A stretch of 64,000 nucleotides of DNA from Bedellia somnulentella (taxonomy: Eukaryota > Arthropoda > Insecta > Lepidoptera > Bedelliidae): assembly GCA_963576735.1 (NCBI GenBank), contig OY755171.1, positions 20,372,182-20,436,181 on the forward strand. The letters run 5' to 3'. Numbering within the stretch: the stretch's first letter is position 1; every line of letters starts with the position of its first letter. This document shows, one piece after another, positions 51,735-62,950 of the stretch. The position numbers and the translations under genes are program-made. The notes under the pieces are model-generated. The model ran no database searches and was not told where the DNA came from. It saw only the letters and a list, made by a program, of their open reading frames with translations.

Positions 51735-53845
51735 AATAAAATAAAAAATAAATAAAATAAAATAATCATTTATTTCAAAATAAAAAGATAAATCTTTGTT
51801 TTTTGAACGTCAAATTTTAACTTAATACTAAGTTTACTTCGGATTCGGAAGGTGTTTTGTTGAGAGAAGAACCCGTAAGAAACTCGTCAACACACATCTT
51901 TTTTTAACGTCCATTACAATTTTGGTGTTAGCCCGGAAACATCCTGCACAGAGCCCTGATGACACCAAGCCACTTCATCATTAATGTAATCATTGACATT
52001 GTAATAGGCTTTCGAACTAAGATTTCTTTTAACTGCTGCTTTGAATTTTGTTTCTGTTAAATTTCAAATGTCCTCAGGTATTTTATTATACATTTTTACG
52101 CATAACCCCATGAAAGATGTATTTACTTTTGACAATCTGTATTTTGGTACTGATATTTTATTGTTGTCTCTCAGGTTTCGAATATGTCTGTCACAATTTT
52201 TCACAAAAGAGGCCTGATTCTTTCTTACATACATAATATTTTCATAAATATATTGACATGGCAGTGTCATTATATTTATTGTTTTAAACAATTCCCTCAG
52301 GGAATCTCGGGATCTCAAATTGTATATAGCTCTTATTGCTCTCTTTTGGAGAATAAATATGGAACCAACATCAGCTGCTCTGCCCCAGAGTAAAATACCG
52401 TAAGACATTACACTATGAAAATAGCTGTAATAAACTAATCGAGCTGTCTGTACATCTGTCAAATGTCTTATTTTCCTAACGGCATATGCAGCACTACTTA
52501 GCCTGCCAGCTAGTGAGCTAATGTGGGGTCCCCATTGGAGCTTGGAGTCCAGAGTTATCCCTAAGAAAACTGTGTTATCCGAAAATACTAACTTTTCATT
52601 ATTTAAAATTATTTCGTTATCAACGCACCTAACATTAGGTAATACAAATTTAATGCATTTGGTTTTTTTACCATTCAGTACAAGATTATTGGAAGCAAAC
52701 CATGTTTGAATCTGTGAAACCGTGTTATTCACTTCGTCAATATTCTGATTATTTCTTTCAACGTCAAATACTAAAGAAGTATCATCAGCAAATAACACTA
52801 TCTCGGACATTTTCTCGACCATGAACGGCAAATCATTAATATAAACTAAAAATAAAAATGGGCCCAAAATAGAACCCTGCGGAACACCCATTTTTACATG
52901 AGTTCCAGGTGATATTGCATTATTGATTTGCACTTTCTGTATCCGATCCGAAAAGTAAGACTTTATTAATTTAAGTGCGTCACCTTGTATGCCATAATGT
53001 TCTAATTTAATAAAAAGGATTTCATGATCTGCACAATCAAATGCCTTCGTAAGATCGCAAAACAAACCAATAGCATCATTTTTGCGTTCCCACGAATCAA
53101 AAATGTGTTTCATTAAGGCAACGCCTGCATCGGTGGTAGAGCGGCCCTTCGTAAAGCCAAATTGTTTTGGATGAAACAATTTGTTTGAAGCGAAATGCAA
53201 AAGCATTTGATTGAACATTAGTTTTTCGAAAATTTTACTTAAAACTGGCAGAATTGATATGGGTCTATAACCATCAGGACTAATTTTATCTCCTCCGGAT
53301 TTAAGAAGAGGTACAATTTTACTATGTTTCATGAGATTTGGAAAGATTTTATTTCTTATACATTCATTAAATATGTCTGCTAAATATGGAGACAAAGTTA
53401 CAATAAAATTATGGAAAACTTTCACTGACATACCCCAAATGTCTTCAGAACTTTTAAGTTTAAATGATTTAAAACATTTTTCGATATCTGTAGGGCTGAC
53501 ATCTTTAAAACAAAACAAAGTTTCGCACCTATCAACATTTTGTTGTAACAAGTGTTGAGCTTTTATGACCGATGTGTTTAAATATTCAGTTGTTTTTGAT
53601 GGTATGTCAGTAAAATATTTTTCAAAAATACAAGCGATTTCCTCATTAGAGGTAGTCAGACCTTTATCAGATCGAACACAGAACTCCTGATCACATGGTT
53701 TACCTCGGCCTGTTTGGGTGTTGATAATATTCCACACTGTTTTAACTTTATTATCGGATGTTCGGATACGTCGGCTTAGGTATCTGGCTTTAGCCTCTTT
53801 ACATACTTTATTAAATATTGCGTTTGCAAACTTTGCGTACATCAT
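51735..53845 (-). mobile_element. LINE, 5'-truncated (same family as 29995-31603)
   Basis: Minus-strand element with a (TATTT)n-like 3' tail at about 51735-51790. It breaks off near 53845 within ORF2, where a SINE-A-like tail scrap (catacatatactcacgac) adjoins. Confidence 0.85.
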
Positions 53846-53878
53846 ACATATACTCACGACTTTCTTTTGCCCGCGCAA
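52064..53878 (-). pseudogene. LINE reverse transcriptase, C-terminal ~600 residues
   Basis: A 604-codon open frame beginning within the linker after the missing endonuclease. Motifs: GYRPISILPVLSKIFEKL, GLFCDLTKAFDCADHEILF (first Asp), KMGVPQGSILGPFLFLVYIN, IVLFADDTSLVFDV (catalytic FADD, about residue 363) and VFLGITLDSKLQWG. The C-terminal part reads LQKRAIRAIYNLRSRDSLRE and QYIYENIMYVRKN. The TGA-type stop at 52064 is premature: the related copy at 31258-31310 has a sense codon there and reads on through NLSETKFKAVVKRNLSS. So this copy lacks the endonuclease and has a nonsense mutation near its C-terminus. CR1/Jockey group by motif. Confidence 0.85.
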
Positions 53879-54136
53879 CCGTTACACAAAAACAATCCTT
53901 ATAGCATAATTCAGTATTAACATGCGACGACGGCGCGATGGCTTATTTAATGTATAAGTTTGGTGTTTCTATATCGATTTCTATAATTTGCTTTTTATTT
54001 AATAGATAGTAATGTAAACTTTTTTAAATTAGAGATGAGTGAGAGTATTATAAACGCAATAGTAAACAAATATAATCAGAATGCTCCGAACTGCTAAGCT
54101 ATCAGGAGTGAAACATGTTATTGTGAGTCAACCATA
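53879..54136. other. Unassigned spacer
   Basis: Nothing recognised. Confidence 0.4.
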
Positions 54137-54429
54137 AAGCTAGCAGTACACATTGGGCCAATCATTGGGCCAACATTGGGCCAGTGTCTGGCCGTTTAAT
54201 TTGTGAAGCATTTACACATTGGTGAGGTGCCCAGTCTGCATTGGCGTTTCAACAAAGATGGACGTGGAAACGGTCGCAGCCGCGGCAGTCTATCTAATGT
54301 CATTTAATTATTCCCTACATGTTGAATTTTTTTTAAAAATATAATTAAAAATGGGTTTTTATTATTAATAAAAGGTTCACTTTGATAACATTCAAAAAAT
54401 TTTAATGTTGTTTTAATAGCTGTATAGTG

Positions 54430-54662
54430 CCAGCTTAGAATATCACTACCCCCTTTCTTCCGATGGGTGTACGTAAGAGGCGACTAACGGTATTGGGGCT
54501 TTTAAGCGATTGTCGGGCGATGCAGTTGGAGATCCATCAACAACAACCTTTATTTCACCATCTTTTCCCCACGAAAATTCCAAAAGTGGCTGAGGAATTT
54601 TTAATTCCCTAACTCTGTCTACCCCTTCAAGGGATGTATAGCCGTGAGTATATGTATGTAAA
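54430..54662 (+). repeat. SINE-A copy in core 1
   Basis: Plus orientation, from TAGTGCCAGCTTAGAAT to the TATGTATG tail. Confidence 0.9.
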
Positions 54663-55147
54663 TTTTAATGTCTCGTCGCTTATCCACGCCATCAAAGCAG
54701 CCATCTTTAATAATAAGTTCACGCGCTGCACTACCGCATCCACTGACAGTTGACATCGATCTGAATAAGCCGCCAACGTGTGAACACTGTTGGCGGGACG
54801 CGCCAAGATCCTTTGGTGTGTGGTAAAAAACCGACACCGCTCCGGATAGCTGGCCAACGTTGGCGACCAATCACCAACACCACCAATGTAGCGCCAAGTA
54901 GCCCTCTACACGCTGGCCGTTTAATTTGTGAAGCATTTACACATTGGTGAGGTGCCCAGTCTGCATTGGCGTTTCAACAAAGATGGACGTGGAAACGGTA
55001 GCAGCCGCGGCAGTCTATCTAATATCATTTAATTATTTCCTACATGTTGAAAATTTTTTAAAAATATAATTAATAATTGGTTTTTATTATTAATAATAGG
55101 TTCACTTTGATAACATTCAATAAATTTTAATGTTGTTTTAATAGCTA

Positions 55148-55382
55148 GTGCCAGCTTAGAATAGCACTACCCCATTTTTCCGATGGGTGAACCTAAGAGG
55201 TGACTAACGGTATTGGGGCTTTTAAGCGATTGTCGGGCGATGCGGTTGGAGATCCATCAACAACAACCTTTATTTCACCATCTTTTCCCCACGAAAATTC
55301 CAAAAGTGGCTGAGGAATTTTTAATTCCCTAACTCTGTCTACCCCTTCAAGGGATGTATAGCCGTGAGTATATGTATGTAAA
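55148..55382 (+). repeat. SINE-A copy in core 2
   Basis: Same copy duplicated with the core. It differs from core 1 by a few changes near its 5' end ('ccatttttccgatggg' versus 'ccctttcttccgatggg'). Confidence 0.9.
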
Positions 55383-55681
55383 TTTTAATGTCTCGTCGCT
55401 TATCCACGCCATCAAAGCAGCCATCTTTAATAATAAGTTCACGCGCTGCACTACCGCATCCACTGACAGTTGACATCGATCTGAATAAGCCGCCAACGTG
55501 TGAACACTGTTGGCGGGACGCGCCAAGATCCTTTGGTGTGTGGTAAAAAACCGACACCGCTCCGGATAGCTGGCCAACGTTGGCGACCAATCACCAACAC
55601 CACCAATGTAGCGCCAAGTAGCCCTCTACACGCTGGCCCAATGCTTGGCCCAATGATTGGCCCAATGTGTACTGCTAGCTT

Positions 55682-57773
55682 AAAAGATAGACATATGCTG
55701 TTGAAAGATATTTTTTAGTACTCGACTTTAGTACATAATTGACCTCCCTACAGAATTATTATAAGTATAGATAATTATACTTATTATTACAAATCTGAAA
55801 TAGTTACTACTAATTATTATCTTGACTGCTTTTCATATCTAGAATAATCACACCCAATCCTGCACGTTAACATTGAGTTATAACTACTAGCGTATAGAGA
55901 AGCCATCTCAAACAAAAAAAGTGTCGTACATTAATGACAAGGGAGGCTGCCTTCGTTGCTGCAGCGCTTTATTTATTGACTTCCGTTTAATCAAATATTA
56001 AAACAAAAATCATGAAGCGCAATCCCGCTTAAAAACTTAAATTTTTCTTGCGACTAAAACGTCGTAAGCGCCGTGAATTTCATGGCGCTTACGCGTTTTG
56101 TTCAACGGATTGCAAGGACATCGTTACTCATATACAGGTTAACAGCGCAGAGGTGACACACAATTAGCTTTTGCACGTAGGGAACTGTAAATGAAAATAT
56201 TATATTATGCATTAAAATCAAAATAAGAAAATAATTGATTTTTTTCCCCTTATTTTGTTTTAACTAAAGTAAAGTATTTTTCCCCTTATTTTGTTTTAAC
56301 TAAAGTAAAGTATTTATCTTCGGTTTTAAAATGCTCTGTACATATGAGCGTGTGGCTGCTCGGTAGCCATGTCTCTTCGTTCCGATTCCTTTGGACGATT
56401 TTTATCCATGCTTCTCTTTTTTCATGACCAGGGCGAGGAAACCTAAAAGAAAACGTTATATTTTATATATTCCGTATGGAAACTTTCACAATAAATCCAA
56501 ATTCATATTTTTGTTTTGACCCGAGAATTGAACCCACGACGTTCACGTTACTGTTACAGTAAAGTGCGTTCTAACCATGACTTCACCATGTGGGCAATAA
56601 TATACTTCATAAATAATTATCATCATAGTTAATGGTCATTCATGCCCACGCGTCCTTTCTGCATTGTTAAAATTTCATAATCTATGATTTATCACACTAA
56701 ATATCTGCATTTTGTAGAAAATAAGTAAATAATTATTTTTGATTGGTTTTAAGTAATAATTGTATTTACTTACCGATGCTAAGTCACACCACTATAATTT
56801 TTTTAGCAGTAGATCGATTTTTACATGTTTTTAGCACGCAAGCCGGCATTTTAGAGTATTTTAGTCACAACTTCGGCACGCGAGCAGTCGCTTGAGCGTT
56901 AAGCCAGAGACTAGACTGTAGACTAAACTAAGTGGTTGCCAATTGGCAACAACGCACGGCGCAAAAGACCAGTTTGTTGCGTCTGTTCTAAACGTACGCT
57001 AGTAATAATAGTTCAATGCACGTTAATAACAGTAAGCTATTCAATCGGTCTCTGCATTTAGCAAACCTATACAACAGTCTAAACCGCATTGGTATTCATG
57101 AATCCAGTTCAAATAAAACGTAAAACATAATTACAAAGCATATCTACTTGTTATTTGCATGAAAGCGGCGGGACTGAACTAGATTTGAATATTCCTATTA
57201 ACTGCAGGAAACTCACCGAGTTCCCCGGGAGGCGCTTATGTTATTGTTGGCTAACCTATAAATAAAGTTCATCTATACTAGGTACTAACTTAAAGATATA
57301 ATGTTTACTATATAATACATATAAGTATAAACAATATCTACGGCTAAGAAACAATAATTTATTTTCATCACATAAATGTTGCTCTCGCCAGGATTCGAAC
57401 CCGCAACCTCCGCACCGAGAAGCAAGTCACCATCCACGTCACACCTATTCATCGCGAGCTTAGTACGACGGTTTATAGAAAAAACGTTAAAGTAACAATT
57501 CAGTATCTTTACCTCCAAAAACAAAACAAAGTTTCAGTAAACAAGAAACTCGAGCGGATAAAAGCAAGTCATTAACATTTAATTTAAAGCATTTAAATTG
57601 TTTTTGCTACGTTAATCCCTTTCAGGTATTTTGTTTACATCCAAATAATTAAATCAAAGTACTATTTCACTGTGTTAAGCCAAACGTCAAAGGTCGCTAC
57701 ATTCGCTCAATACTACGATCAAAAAAATATTTGATTCAGTCAAATAAAGACAAGATATTTATTGGATCGATTA
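55682..57773. other. Unassigned 2.1-kb region with small repeats
   Basis: A near-perfect palindrome of CGTAAGCGCC...GGCGCTTACG lies at about 56063-56094. A tandem duplication of ~38 bp ('tttttccccttattttgttt') is at about 56240-56316. tRNA-like B/A box pairs on the minus strand lie at about 56518-56585 and 57388-57450. No gene recognised. Confidence 0.45.
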
Positions 57774-58040
57774 ATAGTGGCAGCTGAGAATAGCACTATC
57801 TTATATCTTAGTATTTTCTAAGATTTTCACGATTGCACATTATAATTGAAACAACTTTTGATTTTCGGATATTTTAATCGCGTATTATTACATTATTTTT
57901 AAAGCCCGACGTTTCGAAAACTTTTCAGTTATCATGGTCACGGGAAGACTGAGGTGTTATTTGTCATTATACAGTACTATGAAATTATTAATACTAACTA
58001 CCTTCACAAAATTTTAAGTTACGTTTGCGTTTAATATTTG

Positions 58041-58494
58041 CTATGTACAAAAAGAGCTAATGTTATCTGGAGTCTTGCTAGTGTTCTTCCCTCGCTTGGT
58101 TGTGCTAATGATCGGGTTCCAAGCAGGTGGTAATTGCCAACCATCATCTCTATTGAAGTTTGGATGTTTCTTTATTTCAATAGACTCGCGTATCATTCTA
58201 GGTATCAATCGATTCTCTTTTGCTAGAATTGTAGGTTTGTCAAAACGCATGTGGTGGTTTGGCTTATCGAAGGTGTGTTCACACAAAGCAGATCTTCCAG
58301 GACGCCTATTCTTCATATCAGCAATATGTTCTCTAACGCGAGTTGCTACACTACGCTTTGTTTGGCCGATGTATGAAAGACCACACTCACAGTCTAGTTT
58401 ATAAACGCCTGCATCTTGTAAAGGGATCTGACATTTGATAGGTCTTAGAAACTGACTTATCTTTTGGTGCGGCTTGAAGTAGGTCTTAATGGAA
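58041..58494 (-). pseudogene. Inverted copy of the Penelope GIY-YIG C-terminus
   Basis: Minus-strand frame, part of the left terminal arm, encoding the last ~150 residues of the Penelope protein: SIKTYFKPHQKISQF, GVYKLDCECGLSYIGQTKRS and HPNFNRDDGWQLPPAWNP, up to a stop at 58041. Where the plus-strand copy has a TAG stop after NRDDG, this copy keeps TGG (Trp) and extends about 35 residues further. Confidence 0.85.
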
Positions 58495-59925
58495 CGAGAT
58501 CCCACGACTAAAATACTCAAACAAACATCTGATTTAATAAAAAGACATAGTGATACCCTAACGTTAGACTCGAAAGCCTTATTACCATCGTGTGTGAAAC
58601 CTCCAAAACTGTATGGGTTACCCAAAATTCACAAAGTTGACCACCCGCTTCGTCCAATAGTAAGCCAAATTGACACACCAACATACAAATTGGCAAAACA
58701 TGTGGCAAAGATACTATCACCACTTCGAGGAAAAACTGAAGCCTTTGTGAAGAATTCCTATCAATTCATTAATGACATCAAGAACTTAAGTCTTAGTGAT
58801 GAGGACATTATGGTCAGCTTTGATGTTCAGTCTCTTTACACCAGTTTACCAATACAAGACTGTGTTGAAGCTGTCACAGAAAGGTTAACAAATGCTGACA
58901 TACCTTTAGAATATGCAGAATTACTTAAGCACTGCCTTACAATTGGCTACTTACTTTGGGATAAGGAATTCTACATCCAGACTGATGGTGTGGCAATGGG
59001 ATCCCCAGTCTCTCCTATTGTAGCCGATATATTCATGGAACGATTGGAGGAGATTGCACTAAAATCCTTCCCTGTCACTCCAAAGGTTTATAAGAGGTAC
59101 GTAGATGATACTTTTGCAATCCTACCCAAAACCATAGTCTCTGCATTCTTAGACCATCTTAATTCCATTAACCCTAAGATCCAATTTACAATGGAATTAG
59201 AGACTAATAATAGTTTAGCCTTTCTTGATGTCCTCTTGATAAGGAATTCTGATAACTCAATTAGTCACACAGTTTATAGGAAACCCACCCACACTGATAG
59301 GTACCTCAATGGTGACTCACACCACCATCCATCTCAGTTAGCTACTGTTGGTAAAACTTTGTTTCAGAGAGCCAAACATCTTTGTGACGAACACCATCTT
59401 GCTGGAGAGCTCAGTCATGTGAAACAAGTTCTTCACAACAACAAGCTGAAATTGCCCCGCCAACGTCACCGCTCCTCCGATAAACCACCTACTGTTGAAA
59501 GACTCCCTGCAACTCTACCTTTTGTAAAGGGTGTAACAGACAAAATTAGTACTGTGTTACAGCGTGCTTCCATTAAGACCTACTTCAAGCCGCACCAAAA
59601 GATAAGTCAGTTTCTAAGACCTATCAAATGTCAGATCCCTTTACAAGATGCAGGCGTTTATAAACTAGACTGTGAGTGTGGTCTTTCATACATCGGCCAA
59701 ACAAAGCGTAGTGTAGCAACTCGCGTTAGAGAACATATTGCTGATATGAAGAATAGGCGTCCTGGAAGATCTGCTTTGTGTGAACACACCTTCGATAAGC
59801 CAAACCACCACATGCGTTTTGACAAACCTACAATTCTAGCAAAAGAGAATCGATTGATACCTAGAATGATACGCGAGTCTATTGAAATAAAGAAACATCC
59901 AAACTTCAATAGAGATGATGGTTAG
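58489..59925 (+). pseudogene. Penelope reverse transcriptase + GIY-YIG endonuclease, truncated at both ends
   Basis: Open for 478 codons. The reverse-transcriptase part begins in the fingers (KPPKLYGLPKIHKVDHPLRP) with IMVSFDVQSLYTSLPI (first catalytic Asp), DGVAMGSPVSPIVADIFME and KRYVDDTFAIL (catalytic YVDD, about residue 205). The C-terminal GIY-YIG nuclease has AGVYKLDCECGLSYIG at about 388-403, a conserved Arg in RSVATRVREH and a downstream Glu in ARENRLIP-like sequence (read here as AKENRLIP). Penelope proteins are usually about 800 residues, so roughly 300 N-terminal residues are missing. The C-terminus is cut by a TAG at 59923-59925 that the inverted copy shows to be a point mutation. 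The enzyme primes from DNA nicks and supports retrotransposition without LTR or LINE machinery. Confidence 0.9.
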
Positions 59926-60261
59926 CAATTACCACCTGCTTGGAACCCGATCATTAGCACAACCAAGCGAGGGAAGAACACTAGCAAGACTCCAGATAAC
60001 ATTAGCTCTTTTTGTACATAGCAAATATTAAACGCAAACGTAACTTAAAATTTTGTGAAGGTAGTTAGTATTAATAATTTTATAGTACTGTATAATGACA
60101 AATAACACCTCAGTCTTCTCGTGACCATGATAACTGAAAAGTTTTCGAAACGTCGGGCTTTAAAAATAATGTAATAATACGCGATTAAAATATCCGAAAA
60201 TCAAAAGTTGTTTCAATTATCTTATATCTTCTCGTGAATGCCGTACTAGGCGACTACTACT

Positions 60262-60508
60262 ATAACAAAATGGACAGCTTTCATCCACAACTCCAAAAAA
60301 TCACTTATAAATACCTACAACCCTATGTCGTCTCTCACGATACCGCAGGAAAAAAGGGGTAAGTGCATTTCGACACTACACAGCAATCGTTTATTATTAT
60401 AAGATACTTTTCTGATAAAAGCTGATCATTGAATGTCGAAACCAGAAGCTGTCGTGCAAACAAACAAGCATTGTGATGGGGTAGTGCTATTGTAAGCCGA
60501 CACTACAC
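60262..60508 (-). repeat. SINE-A pieces, minus orientation
   Basis: A diverged copy at about 60262-60388 and a separate 5'-end scrap at 60476-60508 ('ggggtagtgctattgtaagccgacactacac'). Confidence 0.6.
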
Positions 60509-61499
60509 ATATTATTTAATCTTTAAAATTCGTGTTTATTGCTAAAATTGTATTTTAAATTAGTTTTATGACTATGTATATCTTATATTGTACATTATAT
60601 GAAAAAGAAATTATCTTTAAGATTAAAGAATAACTTCAAAGTTAAGTTGCACTGATTGAGAAAGTTCGTAATTTATAGTCATACGTAGTAATTTCTAGTG
60701 CACACGGTGACTTCATAAATTTATCAAAACTTCTTTAGTTATAGTTTTCGTTGGGTTCCAAAGTTGTTCTACCTTCAGCAACCGCGATGCGGTTCGTCTT
60801 ATGCTACACGTAAAATAGACTATGTTGACAAAATCAGAACGGAATAAGCTCGAAAACAGAGTGAAACTTTGGTCTTGTGACGCCAACGCGTGGTCAGACC
60901 TCAATTTTGATTTTACAATACTGTTATTGGTGCTGACGTTAGTGCCCCTGAAGACTCTTATATTTAAAACCGTTGCTCTTTTCATACACTTTTACAAAAT
61001 CCATCATACTTCTCTCGCTTTCTCTCTTTTAATTTATTTTATAAATATTATTGCAAGATTGCCTTAAATTTAACATTGTTCCACAAAACGACTCACACAG
61101 TTTGACTGTAGGATCGAAGTCTTTAACTCTAAAGATAACAATATATATATATAAAGTGAAATATAATTCCACAGATATATAAATTATTGATACACTTACT
61201 TTTAGCTAAACTAAATGTTTAAATTTTAAATACTATTATACTTGAGATGATTGCAATAATTTAATCTAAATTACTTAAATAGTGTTGTGAAGCAGTCTTT
61301 TCAATTTAATAAAATTAGGCTCTTGTCGGATATTCTCCGGAAAACTGTTAAGTAGATAAGTTATACTTTTTTTAAGGTTTTATCACCGAAGCAGTTATTT
61401 ATTCTAGGTACCCCATATTTGCCGGAGGATACTTGAGTATATTGTGAGAAACTTTAACTAAAACATTTTATTGCCCTTGATTTTTACTTTGGTTATTTA
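60509..61499. other. Unassigned AT-rich region
   Basis: No gene recognised. A frame at 60822-61067 is hydrophobic at its end but has no recognisable domain, and it overlaps an opposite-strand frame. Confidence 0.45.
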
Positions 61500-61736
61500 G
61501 TGCTCCGGCACGGCACCCCTGGCCACGCATCCATCGGCACGTCACACCATGAATTCGTGTACAGAAACATCATTATTCCGCTATTTAATTAGCCAGAAAT
61601 TTCCACAACGTCCGGTCTTGTTCTGTTCTCATCCTTCATCTTCCGTGACTTTCACTAAGTCATCGGAGCATCTTATAGGAGGTCTAGCCACACGCTGCCT
61701 TGTCGAATACGTGGCCACAACTCTAGAACCTTAAAT
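61500..61736 (-). pseudogene. RTE-type LINE C-terminal scrap
   Basis: The minus strand near 61650-61690 reads RPPIRCSDDLVKVTEDEG, resembling the 'GRPPTRWSDDLVKVAG' stretch near the C-terminus of RTE-clade ORF2 proteins of Lepidoptera. Stops are frequent and the match is short, so confidence is modest. It is a different subfamily from the LINE at 1454-3458. Confidence 0.5.
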
Positions 61737-62156
61737 TTCAAGTAATATAGGTTTTTCATAATATTTGATTGTTTATATTTCATATAGAATGTGAATTTAG
61801 TACAAAATTTTTAACTTTATTAACCTGAAGGCGGTCACGTTTTAATGAAATCAAAGTATCTAACACTATTCTTTTAAAATATATTAAAACAATAGACGTT
61901 TTTACTCAGCGTGTTATTTTATTTGTATTTTATTCAAGTGCCATTTGTCCAACAAGACTAAAGTATGCAATGAATTATTCATGTGGTGTCTTTTCTGTTC
62001 TGACCGTGGAAACATTTCGTAAAATATTGTGCATTTAAGTTCGTTAATTCAGTTTATAAGTTGTAATAATTACTGAATTTAGTGACTCTTATCTAAAGCT
62101 TTAGTAACTATAGAAAAATATTTACATAAAAGGTTATTGTTGCAAGTATTAATTTA
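61737..62156. other. Unassigned spacer
   Basis: Nothing recognised. Confidence 0.4.
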
Positions 62157-62408
62157 ACATACATACATATACTCACGGCTATAAATCCCTAGAAGGGGTA
62201 GCCAGAGCTAAGGAACTAGGAATTACTCAGCCACTTTTGGAAATTGGAGTAAGGAAAAGATGGCAAAATAAAGGTTGTTGGTGATGGGTCTCCAACCGAA
62301 TCCCCCGAATATCCCTTAAAACCCCAATAAAGTTAACGTTAGTCGCCTCCTACGTGCATCCACCGGCAGAAATGGGGTGGTGTTATTCTAAGCCGACGCC
62401 ACACAGCT
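62157..62408 (-). repeat. SINE-A copy, near full length
   Basis: Minus orientation, from the (CATA)n tail to 'ccgacgccacacagct'. Confidence 0.85.
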
Positions 62409-62696
62409 ACATATATTGTGACGATACTTCTCACTCCTGGGATGCTATAGCCACCCAGAAGCCAGAAGTAACTAAAAGAAGAAAGAAAAAGAAAAAGGAT
62501 AATGAATAATAGAAGATATATATGTCACAACAACGTTTATTATAAATAAAAATATCCTAAAACAAACGTAACAACAAAAACCTATCAAAAACACTAAACC
62601 TATCAATATAATATAATATAAAAAACTCAGCTTTAGTCTCAGCTCCTGCTGCGATGGGTGGCGATTTTAAAACTGAACCAAGCGCCTCCGGGCGCC
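62409..62696. other. Unassigned; possible LTR-like start
   Basis: TGTGACGATACTTCTCACTC at about 62419 and a GC-rich stretch near 62640-62696 could belong to a solo LTR, but no matching terminus or TSD was found. Confidence 0.25.
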
Positions 62697-62950
62697 TGCG
62701 TCAGCAAGGGTAGCTCGACGGGGTAAGGGTTGCGACTCCAGCTTTGTGACTGCGTCAACCAGGGCAGCTCGAGAGTAAGGGGCTGTGACTCCGGGAAACT
62801 TGCGTCAACCAGGGCAGCTCAAGAATAGGGGGCTGCGACTCCGGGAAGCTTGCGTCAACCAGGGCAGCTCAAGAGTAAGGGGCTGCGACTCCTGGAAGCT
62901 TGCGGCAACCAGGGCAGCTCAAGAGTAAGGGGCTGCGATTCCAGACGGGT
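62697..62950. repeat. 50-bp minisatellite, five units
   Basis: Units start at 62697, 62751, 62801, 62851 and 62901 (TGCGTCAACCAGGGCAGCTC...). The first is 54 bp and the most diverged; the others are 50 bp and nearly alike. The unit is much more GC-rich than the flanks. Confidence 0.9.

Larger units (their letters stand above)
54138..55681. mobile_element. Inverted-repeat element with internally duplicated core, candidate TAA TSD
   Basis: The left end AGCTAGCAGTACACATTGGG and right end CCCAATGTGTACTGCTAGCT are exact complements. The TIRs (~45 bp) repeat the word CATTGGGCC three times. TAA precedes the left end and follows the right end, fitting a PIF/Harbinger-type 3-bp target. The core is duplicated in tandem: 54191-54915 (725 bp) and 54916-55635 (720 bp). 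Each core contains a SINE-A copy, so the SINE inserted first and the core duplicated later. Identical short frames in both cores are SINE and repeat sequence, not genes. Confidence 0.8.
57810..60217 (+). mobile_element. Penelope-like element with inverted terminal copies and 35-bp extension
   Basis: A 13-bp TSD TATCTTATATCTT lies at 57797-57809 and 60218-60230. The left arm (57845-58494) is the reverse complement of the right arm (59568-60217), 650 bp each with no length difference and only a few substitutions. The 35 bp at 57810-57844 occur only on the left. Inverted terminal copies plus a ~35-bp one-sided extension are a known arrangement of Penelope insertions. The unique interior is a 5'-truncated reverse transcriptase. 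Confidence 0.9.
57774..60262 (+). repeat. SINE-A 5' half split by the Penelope element
   Basis: 'tagtggcagctgagaatagcac' (57774 onward) and, after the insertion, 'cttctcgtgaatgccgtactaggcgac' follow the family order in plus orientation. A reversed, diverged SINE-A piece adjoins at about 60262-60388. Confidence 0.65.

Noticed and set aside
54619..55590. Identical 83-codon and 76-codon frames in both cores of the inverted-repeat element
   Set aside because: They overlap SINE-A and repeat sequence, lack domains, and are identical only because the core is duplicated.
62697..62950. CRISPR-like array
   Set aside because: Units are contiguous 50-mers without unique spacers, and the context is eukaryotic; it is a minisatellite.
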